From contig CAZKNG010000054.1 of NCBI GenBank assembly GCA_964554125.1, forward strand, positions 1 to 15,173: 15,173 bases of DNA, given 5' to 3'. The stretch comes from JAGHBT01 sp035311885. Its GTDB lineage: Bacteria; Krumholzibacteriota; Krumholzibacteriia; Krumholzibacteriales; WJIX01. This document shows, piece after piece, positions 1 to 5,739 of this stretch. The translations under genes and the position numbers were made by a program. The notes under the pieces are model-generated. The model saw only the letters and a list, made by a program, of their open reading frames with translations, searched no databases and had not been told where the DNA came from. How positions within the stretch are numbered: position 1 is the first letter of the stretch; every line of letters starts with the position of its first letter.

Positions 1-384
1 ATCAGGGAATCAAAATCAACCCTCGGAATATGGCTGATGTCGGCTGTGGTAATAGAAGTAAAAAATGGTAATATCATCCTTGGATTTGACTCGAATAACC
101 GTTTTGCGAGAGAAATGGTCAGTGAATCCAAGAACAGGCGTTATATTGAAAATCACCTGGAAAAGTTCTTTGGCAGAAAATTGACTATTGAAGTCATAGA
201 AATCATCCATGAAAAAGAGAAAAAGAAAAAAACCGGTAAAAAAAAGGTATCAATCAAAAAGAGGAAGGATACAACATATATCGATAAATTTGTCGAAAAC
301 GAACCTATGGCAAAAAGATTGATAGAGGAATTCGACGGAGAAATTTATGGAGAAAATAATAAGAACGGGAGGACTGAAAGATGA
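1..384 (+). CDS. dnaX: DNA polymerase III subunit gamma/tau, C-terminal end (5' truncated by window)
   Basis: The reading frame is open from base 1, so the first ATG at 37 is internal; 127 residues are visible. DnaX is the clamp-loader ATPase subunit of the replicative polymerase. What is visible matches the C-terminal conserved part: a short beta-strand segment followed by an 'NR..IE..L....G' helix-strand pattern (NRRYIENHLEKFFGRKLTIEV), then a lysine-rich linker (about 211-265), then a final 'EPMAKRLIEEFDGEI' block of the kind that ends many DnaX proteins. The AAA+ domain lies outside the window. Identity is supported by the order dnaX-ybaB-recR. The stop TGA (382-384) overlaps the ybaB ATG (381). 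The linker carries an in-frame A-AAA-AAG heptamer (240-246), discussed under findings. Confidence 0.82.
   Translation: MRESKSTLGIWLMSAVVIEVKNGNIILGFDSNNRFAREMVSESKNRRYIENHLEKFFGRKLTIEVIEIIHEKEKKKKTGKKKVSIKKRKDTTYIDKFVENEPMAKRLIEEFDGEIYGENNKNGRTER
240..246 (+). other. A-AAA-AAG slippery heptamer in dnaX
   Basis: The zero-frame codons are AAA (238-240) AAA (241-243) AAG (244-246), giving a heptamer A-AAA-AAG in the phase required for -1 tandem slippage. It sits in a run of eight A (238-245), just after another run of seven A (226-232). This is the heptamer used by E. coli dnaX, although there it lies much further from the 3' end. No strong upstream SD stimulator is visible. Downstream there is only a weak 5-bp stem (247-251 with 268-272). 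Function is not established. Confidence 0.4.
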
Positions 385-692
385 AGGATATGGGTAAATT
401 TCTGAAGCAGGCTCAGCAGGTTCAACAGAAAATTGCCAGAATTCAAGAAGAGTTATCGGATGAAGTCGTAGAGGCTACTGCCGGCGGCGGTATGGTGAAA
501 GTTGCTATGAACGGCAGTCACGAAGTAGTATCGATCTCTATCGATCCGGAAGTTGTTGACCCTGAAGATATCGAAATGCTTGAAGAGCTTATTGTAGCCG
601 CGGTAAATGAAGCGCGCAGTGAAGTTGAAGATATGATAAAGCAGAGAATGGGCTCTATTACAGGCGGAATCTCGATTCCGGGGCTGTTTTAG
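381..692 (+). CDS. ybaB: YbaB/EbfC family nucleoid-associated protein
   Basis: This is a small DNA-binding protein of 103 residues, the usual family length (about 100-110). The family forms a dimer that binds DNA and coats the nucleoid. The sequence shows the N-terminal glutamine-rich helix (MGKFLKQAQQVQQKI), the 'EATAGGGMVKVAMNG' strand segment, 'ISIDPEVVDPEDIEMLEEL', and a C-terminal helix ending in a glycine-rich tail. Translation probably starts at ATG 381, with GGGAGG at 367-372 eight bases upstream; ATG 390 is an alternative that would begin at the conserved 'MGKFLKQ'. The start overlaps the dnaX stop (ATGA), which suggests translational coupling. The position between dnaX and recR is the standard arrangement for this family. 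Confidence 0.93.
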   Translation: MKDMGKFLKQAQQVQQKIARIQEELSDEVVEATAGGGMVKVAMNGSHEVVSISIDPEVVDPEDIEMLEELIVAAVNEARSEVEDMIKQRMGSITGGISIPGLF

Positions 693-784
693 TTACTCGC
701 CGATATTTATAAGGTAAAAATAGATATTCTTTTCAATTATTCTGGTTTTAAGGCAAGCTTTTTGCATAAGCATGGGAGAGAGTA

Positions 785-1384
785 ATGAGTTATGAACTTC
801 AGATTCTCAGGGCGTTGATTGACCATTTTAGAAAGATGCCCGGAATCGGAGAAAAAACAGCTCGAAGACTTGCTTTTTCGATACTGTATATGGGCACTGA
901 GGAGGTCAAAAGTTTTGCCAAAGTATTACTGCGTGCCAAAGAAAAAGTTAGATTCTGCAAAATCTGCGGAAACCTTGCAGAAAGCGAAACCTGCCAGATC
1001 TGCGAAGACTCCTCGAGAGATGGGAGTGTCGTTTGCGTCGTTGAACGGCCGGCCGACCTTTACGTTCTTGAAAAAACGGGTAGGTTCAGGGGTCGCTACC
1101 ATGTTCTGCATGGAGTCCTTTCTCCACTGGATGGAGTAGGACCTGAAGACCTTAATCTGAAGGGATTACAAAAGAGGGTTGAAAGAGAAGGGATCAAAGA
1201 GTTGATTATTGCGACTAATCCAAGTGTAGAGGGTGACACAACTGCTTTGTATATAAATGAATTGTTTAAGGACAGTGATGTTAAAATTACAAGACCAGCC
1301 AGAGGAATCCCCCTTGGTAGCACACTCGAGTTCATTGACGGCAGTACACTTTCAAAGGCTATTGAATCAAGAGAGCCGATTTAA
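785..1384 (+). CDS. recR: Recombination mediator protein RecR
   Basis: RecR works with RecO (and RecF) to load RecA on SSB-coated single-stranded DNA at gaps. The 199 residues match the usual length. Visible domains are: a helix-hairpin-helix around residues 18-30 (MPGIGEKTARRLA); a four-cysteine zinc finger with C58, C61, C70 and C73 (CKIC...CQIC); and a Toprim domain from about 81 to 173, with the acidic VVE at 85-87 and the TNPSVEGD loop at 144-151. The C-terminal segment 'ARGIPLGSTLEFID' follows. ATG 785 is preceded by GGGAGAG at 774-780. The 92-base gap after ybaB shows no terminator, so recR is probably co-transcribed with ybaB and dnaX. Confidence 0.96.
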   Translation: MSYELQILRALIDHFRKMPGIGEKTARRLAFSILYMGTEEVKSFAKVLLRAKEKVRFCKICGNLAESETCQICEDSSRDGSVVCVVERPADLYVLEKTGRFRGRYHVLHGVLSPLDGVGPEDLNLKGLQKRVEREGIKELIIATNPSVEGDTTALYINELFKDSDVKITRPARGIPLGSTLEFIDGSTLSKAIESREPI

Positions 1385-1409
1385 ATGCTGGTCAGGGAGT
1401 AACGGATAA

Positions 1410-1913
1410 ATGGTAAAAGCTAACTGGAAAGTGTTTGAGAAGGATTACTGGGCCATAAATACGATTCTTGAGGAGCTCCTGGATAATTCAAATTCAAAAA
1501 GTATTTTACTCCTTGATAAAACCGGACAGCTGATATCCAGTGTTGGCCAGAAACCGCAGTTTGATCTTTATACTTTCGCTTCTCTTTGCGCGGCTGATTT
1601 CGAGGCTAACGCCCAGTTGGCAAAACTTGTCGGAGAAAAGGATTTTTCGACTTTATACCATCAGGGAAGCAATGAAAGCATGTATCTTTCCAGAGTTGAG
1701 AAGGATATTATTCTGGTTATTCTTTTTAACAAGAAAACAACCCTCGGACTTGTGAGGTTGAGATCAAGGAAAGCTCTGGAAGGATTGGGGATTGTAATTA
1801 GAAGACTTTATGACAAACTTGAATATGAGAATGAGGAGTATTCAGAGTCGGATTTCGATGAAGAATTTACAGCTGAAGCCGAGTTTGAAATAGACAGCTT
1901 GTTTTCTGATTAG
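1410..1913 (+). CDS. Roadblock/LC7 domain protein, MglB-like
   Basis: A 167-residue cytoplasmic protein. Residues about 14-120 fit the roadblock/LC7 fold: 'SILLLDKTGQLISSVG' (strand-turn-strand), a central helix 'FASLCAADFEANAQLAKLVG', then strands 'DFSTLYHQG', 'MYLSRVEKDIILVILF' and 'TLGLVRLR'. In the MglB family such dimers act as GTPase-activating partners of MglA. The C-terminal third (about 136-167) is strongly acidic (EYENEEYSESDFDEEF) and probably disordered. ATG 1410 has CAGGGAG at about 1391-1397. The next gene, the cognate-looking GTPase, begins ten bases after the stop, so the two are surely co-expressed. The MglB role is inferred from the fold and this neighbour; other roadblock proteins pair with other GTPases. 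Confidence 0.85.
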   Translation: MVKANWKVFEKDYWAINTILEELLDNSNSKSILLLDKTGQLISSVGQKPQFDLYTFASLCAADFEANAQLAKLVGEKDFSTLYHQGSNESMYLSRVEKDIILVILFNKKTTLGLVRLRSRKALEGLGIVIRRLYDKLEYENEEYSESDFDEEFTAEAEFEIDSLFSD

Positions 1914-1922
1914 GGGGCACTA

Positions 1923-2501
1923 TTGTCGCTTATTAATTATTCATCACGAGAAATAAACGTCAAAATAGTGTATTATGGTCCCGGTCTATGCGGTAAAACG
2001 ACCAATATTCAATATATATACAACAAGGTTACTCCGGAAACAAAAGGAAAACTGATTACACTCGCTACTGAAATGGACCGAACTCTTTTCTTCGATTTTC
2101 TGCCTTTAGAGCTTGGAAAGGTCAAGGGATTTAAGACAAGATTTCATCTCTATACAGTTCCCGGACAGGTTTATTATGACGCGAGCCGTAAGTTAATATT
2201 AAGGGGTGTCGACGGAATAGTTTTTGTGGCTGATTCACAATCTATGCGCTATGACGCGAATATAGAGAGTCTTTACAATTTACATGAGAATCTGGCTGAA
2301 TATAATATGAAACTTGAAGATATTCCATTCACAATACAGTACAATAAAAGAGATCTCCCTGATACGATTGGTGTTGATGATCTGCAGCAGGAACTAAACC
2401 CTCGTGATTATCCATCCTATGAAGCTGTAGCGATAGAGGGTGTGGGTGTCTTTAATACTTTAAAATCGGTCGCGAAATCAGTGCTGAGAAATCTTTCATG
2501 A
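1923..2501 (+). CDS. mglA: MglA-type small Ras-like GTPase
   Basis: A 192-residue Ras-like GTPase; MglA sets cell polarity and controls gliding or type IV pilus motility in myxobacteria. The P-loop is GPGLCGKTT (19-27). Switch I contains 'DRTLFFDFLP' with R53 and T54, and switch II reads T78-V-P-G81-Q82 in place of the usual DxxG. R53 and Q82 fall at the positions known to matter for MglA catalysis. The base-recognition motif is NKRD (141-144). The start is TTG 1923, chosen because AGGGGG (1912-1917) lies five bases upstream and the family's N-terminus fits. It follows the roadblock gene by nine bases. Function here as a polarity switch is inferred; no motility gene is visible nearby. Confidence 0.93.
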   Translation: MSLINYSSREINVKIVYYGPGLCGKTTNIQYIYNKVTPETKGKLITLATEMDRTLFFDFLPLELGKVKGFKTRFHLYTVPGQVYYDASRKLILRGVDGIVFVADSQSMRYDANIESLYNLHENLAEYNMKLEDIPFTIQYNKRDLPDTIGVDDLQQELNPRDYPSYEAVAIEGVGVFNTLKSVAKSVLRNLS

Positions 2502-2561
2502 AAGTAAACCCAACAGAGGAACTCTCTCTTAATTAATATCCTGAAACCTCCATATTTTCAC

Positions 2562-2639
2562 CATGCCCGCGGCATGAATGAATTATTGGACGGTTCTTTC
2601 CCTCCGGCTGCCGTCTGCGGGGAAATAATTACTCATTTC
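2562..2639 (+). repeat. Two adjacent inverted repeats in the mglA-pgpA intergenic region
   Basis: The first is a short perfect hairpin, CATGCC (2562-2567), three-base loop, GGCATG (2571-2576). The second is longer: 2588-2593 pairs with 2611-2616 (GGACGG/CCGTCT, one G-U), 2581-2587 pairs with 2624-2630 (AATTATT/AATAATT), and 2577-2580 can pair with 2634-2637. There are right-side bulges of seven and three bases and a 17-base loop. No run of T follows, so this is not a textbook Rho-independent terminator. It could be a terminator variant, an RNA element or chance. Confidence 0.35.
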
Positions 2640-2671
2640 ATTATCAGAACCCGGCAATTCCCCCAAGTTAA

Positions 2672-2683
2672 GTTGATATCAAC
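2672..2683. promoter_or_regulatory. Perfect 12-bp palindrome upstream of the pgpA promoter (possible operator)
   Basis: GTTGATATCAAC is identical to its reverse complement. It lies nine bases upstream of a candidate -35 element (2693-2698), a position suited to a dimeric regulator. A one-mismatch copy, GTTTATATCAAC, occurs at 11223-11234 in another intergenic region. No regulator is identified; being an operator is inference. Confidence 0.35.
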
Positions 2684-2692
2684 CAATAGTGC

Positions 2693-2721
2693 TTGACCAA
2701 TTTGACTTGTAAGAGTATTCT
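2693..2721 (+). promoter_or_regulatory. Candidate sigma70-type promoter for pgpA-cinA-thpR
   Basis: TTGACC (2693-2698) and TATTCT (2716-2721) are separated by 17 bases. Transcription would start near 2728, just ahead of the Shine-Dalgarno GAGGAG (2733-2738). This also explains why the in-frame TTG at 2693 is better read as part of a -35 box than as a start codon. Promoter consensus in this organism is unknown. Confidence 0.45.
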
Positions 2722-2746
2722 CCTATTCTTAAGAGGAGAAGATACC

Positions 2747-3202
2747 GTGAAAAAACAGATTATTACATTTTTAGGATCATTCTTTTATACCGGATTCTTC
2801 CCTGTTGCTCCGGCTACTTTTGCTACTTTTATCTGGGCTGTGTGTTATCTCCTTATCCCTTCCTTGGGATGGGTTGTCCATTTAATATCTCTTCTTGTGA
2901 TGTTGCCGGTATCGATATATATATCAGATGTCATGGAAGGCTATTTCGGGCGTGATGCTTCCGTGATCGTAATTGATGAATTTGTCGGTATGCAGGTCAC
3001 TTTTTTTGCAGTTACGGCGTCACCCCTTACAGTTCTGGCCGGTTTTCTGCTGTTCAGGGTTTTTGATATTGCAAAACCTTTCCCGATAAGCAGGTCACAG
3101 AAGATCAAAGGTGGGTATGGTGTTGTTGTGGATGATATTATTGCAGGTTTATATGCATATGTGGTTCTGAATATTCTAATTAAATATACCGACTTACTTT
3201 GA
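2747..3202 (+). CDS. pgpA: Phosphatidylglycerophosphatase A
   Basis: PgpA removes the phosphate from phosphatidylglycerophosphate to give phosphatidylglycerol; it is an inner-membrane enzyme. From GTG 2747 the protein has 151 residues, the usual size. Family motifs in order: 'TGFFPVAPATFATF' (15-28), 'VIDEFVG' (75-81) with D77 and E78, 'FRVFDIAKPFPI' (103-114), and 'GGYGVVVDDIIAG' (122-134) with the paired aspartates D129-D130. Hydrophobic helices lie at about 29-60, 82-104 and 131-146. The start is GTG 2747, because GAGGAG at 2733-2738 is eight bases upstream; an in-frame TTG at 2693 would add 18 residues that do not look like the family. It probably heads the transcript carrying cinA and thpR. 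Confidence 0.93.
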   Translation: MKKQIITFLGSFFYTGFFPVAPATFATFIWAVCYLLIPSLGWVVHLISLLVMLPVSIYISDVMEGYFGRDASVIVIDEFVGMQVTFFAVTASPLTVLAGFLLFRVFDIAKPFPISRSQKIKGGYGVVVDDIIAGLYAYVVLNILIKYTDLL

Positions 3203-3226
3203 TATGCTGTCTTAATTGAAATTCGT

Positions 3227-3259
3227 ATGGTTTGTTTTTGTAACTGGAGGATCCAATAA
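3227..3259 (+). other. Possible leader mini-ORF ahead of cinA
   Basis: ATG 3227 opens a ten-codon frame (MVCFCNWRIQ) that stops at TAA 3257-3259. The stop overlaps the presumed AUA start of cinA (3256-3258) as AUAA. No Shine-Dalgarno is obvious in front of the mini-ORF. It may be chance, or it may bring ribosomes to the weak cinA start by termination-reinitiation. Confidence 0.15.
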
Positions 3260-3987
3260 AGCAGTTAAGAAGTATAGGTCTGGCCGCTGCAACTAAAAGC
3301 TTTGCTGTAGAGAAATTAACCGCAATTTTAGGCAGCAGTGTAACTGAGAAGGTTAAGATAAAGGGGGGTTACCCCGATCTGACTCTCCTTCTTTCTCAGA
3401 GAGAATACTCAGCCGCCGATATTGATATGATATGCGAAGCATTTGGAAGTTACTGTTATTCCAGGCGCGGAGAAAGTCTCGAGGAAGTTGTAGCTGATCT
3501 TCTTTGCAGAAAGAAAGCGACCCTTTCCGTGGCCGAATCTATTACAGGCGGGTTGCTTGCTTCAACCATTGTAACGGTTCCCGGAGCAAGTGAATTTTTC
3601 GTTGAAGGTTTTGTTACTTACAGTAATAAAGCGAAAACAGGCAGACTTGATGTGGACCCTCAGATTATAAAGAATTACGGCGCGGTAAGTTCCGAAGTTT
3701 GCGCTCAGATGGTTATCGGGGCTGCTTCGAAAGCCGGAGCTGACTACGCTCTGTCTACAACGGGGATTGCAGGGCCGGGCGGGAGCACACCGGGAAAGAA
3801 TGTGGGATTGTGTTATATAGGGCTTCATTCGCCGGAAGGAAATAGTTATAACAAATATCAATTCAGTGGAAGTAGAGATGCGATCAGAAGAAAAGCTGTT
3901 ATCTCTGCCCTTGATTTGTTAAGACTTAAATTAGCAGGATACAACAGGAGATTGGATTCATTTATGAAAACCCTGGCCGGTCAGTAG
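3256..3987 (+). CDS. cinA: CinA-family protein lacking the N-terminal MoCF domain; probable NMN amidohydrolase
   Basis: The C-terminal CinA/PncC domain (about residues 78-235) deamidates nicotinamide mononucleotide in the pyridine nucleotide salvage cycle. Visible motifs are AESITGG (the usual cysteine of AESCTGG is isoleucine), 'VPGASEFFVEGFVTYSN', 'YGAVSSEVCAQMV' and 'STTGIAGPGGSTPGKNVG'. Residues about 3-75 match the CinA middle domain ('LRSIGLAATKSFAVEKL...'). The roughly 170-residue N-terminal COG1058 domain of full-length CinA is absent, and pgpA leaves no room for it. Between the stop codon at 3241 and ATG 3427 the frame has no ATG, GTG or TTG. GGAGG (3246-3250) lies five bases before ATA 3256, the start I chose, giving 243 residues. 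Starting at ATG 3427 would cut through the middle domain. cinA near recA is a known association. Confidence 0.8.
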   Translation: MKQLRSIGLAAATKSFAVEKLTAILGSSVTEKVKIKGGYPDLTLLLSQREYSAADIDMICEAFGSYCYSRRGESLEEVVADLLCRKKATLSVAESITGGLLASTIVTVPGASEFFVEGFVTYSNKAKTGRLDVDPQIIKNYGAVSSEVCAQMVIGAASKAGADYALSTTGIAGPGGSTPGKNVGLCYIGLHSPEGNSYNKYQFSGSRDAIRRKAVISALDLLRLKLAGYNRRLDSFMKTLAGQ

Positions 3988-4002
3988 ATATAAGGGGATG
4001 TA

Positions 4003-4560
4003 ATGAGGCTGTTTTTCGGAGTAAATATTATACCGCGGCTCACTGAGCTTGTATGGAGAAGTATAGAGCAGTCACCGATTCTGGATTCTCCATGGCGCTG
4101 GATACCGTGGGGCAACTACCATATAACTCTTAAGTTTCTCGGTGAAACCGATGATAAGATCATGCCTGACCTGAAAGGAGCCGCAGAGCGCGCGGTATCT
4201 GAAATTGATTCCCCCTTTAGAATAAGGCTTGATGATTTTGGCGCTTTCCCTTCTCTTTCCAGGCCCAGAGTTGTTTTCTATTCAGTCCGGGAAGGAAAAG
4301 AGAAACTCTCTATTTTAGCACAAGCTCTGAACAGGGAAATGGCAAGTTTCGGTTTTAAAGCCGAGAGGCGCAGGTACCACGCTCATCTCACTCTCGCCAG
4401 GATAAAGAAGAAGCCCGGGCCCGCGTTAATAGAAAAACTGAAAAATATTCCGCCCCTTCCTGAAGAAGCCGGTCAGATAGTTGATTCTGTTGTTTTGTTA
4501 AGGAGTCATCTGAGTCGCTCGGGAGCTTTATACGAGAAGGTTTGCGATTTTGCTCTTTAA
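4003..4560 (+). CDS. thpR: RNA 2',3'-cyclic phosphodiesterase (2H phosphoesterase, LigT family)
   Basis: The 185-residue protein carries the two HxTx signatures of the 2H phosphoesterase superfamily: H40-I-T42-L in 'YHITLKFLGE' and H128-L-T130-L in 'HAHLTLARIK'. The enzyme opens 2',3'-cyclic phosphates on RNA ends to 2'-phosphates; the biological substrate in bacteria is not well defined. The N-terminus 'MRLFFGV' and the block 'GAFPSLSRPRVVFYSV' are typical. ATG 4003 has AAGGGG (3992-3997) five bases upstream and begins 15 bases after the cinA stop, so the two are in one transcript. Older annotation may call it 2'-5' RNA ligase. Confidence 0.93.
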   Translation: MRLFFGVNIIPRLTELVWRSIEQSPILDSPWRWIPWGNYHITLKFLGETDDKIMPDLKGAAERAVSEIDSPFRIRLDDFGAFPSLSRPRVVFYSVREGKEKLSILAQALNREMASFGFKAERRRYHAHLTLARIKKKPGPALIEKLKNIPPLPEEAGQIVDSVVLLRSHLSRSGALYEKVCDFAL

Positions 4561-4575
4561 AATCCCCGATTATCA

Positions 4576-4604
4576 TTGAATAAATTTTCTTTAAATGGTA
4601 TAAA
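4576..4604 (+). promoter_or_regulatory. Candidate recA promoter with extended -10
   Basis: TTGAAT (4576-4581) and TATAAA (4599-4604) are 17 bases apart, and TGG at 4596-4598 supplies an extended -10 (TGN). Transcription would start at about 4611, giving a leader of about 70 bases. I see no E. coli-type (CTG-N10-CAG) or Bacillus-type (GAAC-N4-GTTC) LexA box across 4561-4680. Confidence 0.55.
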
Positions 4605-4612
4605 AATTTGTA

Positions 4613-4634
4613 TCGGCTCTGCACCTGAAGCCGG
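4613..4634 (+). promoter_or_regulatory. Small stem-loop in the recA leader
   Basis: CGGCT (4614-4618) and AGCCG (4629-4633) pair around a ten-base loop, extended by a G-U pair (4613/4634). It lies right after the expected transcription start and might stabilise the mRNA 5' end. The role is conjecture. Confidence 0.25.
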
Positions 4635-4680
4635 CTAAATTGGTTTCTTCTTAAAAAGATGAAGAAGTGGGAGGGTGAAG

Positions 4681-5739
4681 ATGGCAAAATCAAATAAGAA
4701 AGATAAGAAAAAAGGAAAGGAAAAGGCAATAGGACTTGCCGTTAATCAGATTGAGAAGCAATTCGGCCAGGGATCTATTATGCTGCTTGGTTCCGATAAG
4801 AGTGTTGTAGAGGTAAACAGTATTTCCACGGGAAGTCTGGCTCTGGATATAGCTCTGGGAGTGGGGGGAGTTCCGCGCGGCAGAATAATTGAGATATATG
4901 GGCCGGAGGGGTCCGGGAAAACAACCCTTGCGAGTTCTATTGTCGCTACCGCTCAGAGTAAGGGCGGTGTGGCGGCCTATATTGACGCTGAACACGCGCT
5001 TGACATAAATTACACAAGAAAGATAGGTGTTAATGTAGATGAGCTCCTTGTATCACAGCCGGATACAGGGGAAGAGGCTCTGGAAATTGCAGAGGTCCTG
5101 ATACGGAGCGCCTCGCTGGACGTAGTAGTTATAGATTCTGTCGCGGCTCTTGTTCCTTCAGCCGAAATAGAGGGACAGATGGGGGATTCTCATGTCGGAC
5201 TCCAGGCGCGTTTGATGTCACAAGCTCTCAGGAAAATTGCCGGAGCTGTGTCAAAATCAAAAACATGTGTTATATTCACGAATCAAATAAGGATGAAAAT
5301 AGGTGTTATGTTTGGTAATCCGGAAACAACAAGCGGCGGTAACGCGCTGAAATTTTACAGTACTGTCCGTATGGATATCCGGCGTATAGGAAAGATAAAA
5401 GACGGTGATGTTATAATCGGGAACAACACAAGAGTAAAAGTTGTAAAGAACAAGGTTGCTCCCCCCTTCCGGCAGGCTGAGTTTGAAATTCTCTTCGACC
5501 AGGGGATAAGCAAGGAAAGCGATTTGATAGAACTGGGCGTTCAATCTGATATTGTAACGAAGATGGGAAGCTGGTATTCTTACGGTGATACCAGATTGGG
5601 TCAGGGGAAAGAAAATGCCAGAGTTTTCCTTGTAGATAACCCCGATATCAGCAATGAGATAGAAGAGAAGATTCGTGTTCATTATGGTCTCGCAGTATCT
5701 CCTGAAGGGGTAGAATCTAAAAATGAAACCGGCAAGTGA
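4681..5739 (+). CDS. recA: Recombinase RecA
   Basis: RecA forms ATP-dependent filaments on single-stranded DNA for homologous strand exchange, and in many bacteria triggers LexA self-cleavage. The 352 residues show the lysine-rich N-terminal arm (1-16), Walker A GPEGSGKT (74-81), the catalytic E104 in 'DAEHALD', Walker B 'DVVVID' (147-152), loop L1 'IEGQMGDSHVGLQARLMSQ' (163-181), loop L2 'NQIRMKIGVMFGNPETTSGG' (201-220) and the C-terminal domain. No key residue is missing. I chose ATG 4681: GGGAGG (4669-4674) is six bases upstream. GTG 4675 directly abuts that Shine-Dalgarno and so has no spacing for initiation. The 3' end overlaps recX by 17 bases. Confidence 0.98.
   Translation: MAKSNKKDKKKGKEKAIGLAVNQIEKQFGQGSIMLLGSDKSVVEVNSISTGSLALDIALGVGGVPRGRIIEIYGPEGSGKTTLASSIVATAQSKGGVAAYIDAEHALDINYTRKIGVNVDELLVSQPDTGEEALEIAEVLIRSASLDVVVIDSVAALVPSAEIEGQMGDSHVGLQARLMSQALRKIAGAVSKSKTCVIFTNQIRMKIGVMFGNPETTSGGNALKFYSTVRMDIRRIGKIKDGDVIIGNNTRVKVVKNKVAPPFRQAEFEILFDQGISKESDLIELGVQSDIVTKMGSWYSYGDTRLGQGKENARVFLVDNPDISNEIEEKIRVHYGLAVSPEGVESKNETGK

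Noticed and set aside
693..784. A tRNA or small RNA in the ybaB-recR gap
   Set aside because: The gap is too AT-rich and unstructured for a tRNA; no acceptor or T-arm signature is visible.
2693..2746. In-frame TTG 2693 as an upstream start for pgpA, giving 169 residues
   Set aside because: No Shine-Dalgarno precedes it, the extra 18 residues do not resemble the family, and TTGACC here fits a -35 element. GTG 2747 has GAGGAG eight bases upstream.
3427..3987. ATG 3427 as the true start of cinA (186 residues)
   Set aside because: Homology to the CinA middle domain extends upstream of it without a stop, and the only good Shine-Dalgarno is at 3246-3250. Kept as an alternative in the finding.
4675..4680. 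GTG 4675 as the recA start
   Set aside because: It directly abuts the GGGAGG Shine-Dalgarno, leaving no spacing; ATG 4681 is at a spacing of six bases and gives the expected N-terminus MAKS.
4561..4680. A LexA/SOS box upstream of recA
   Set aside because: I looked for CTG-N10-CAG, GAAC-N4-GTTC and GTTC-N7-GTTC forms and none fits.
5257..5682. Reverse-strand open frame of 141 codons within recA
   Set aside because: It is antisense to RecA loop L2 and the C-terminal domain, with no family resemblance; a shadow of a biased coding sequence.
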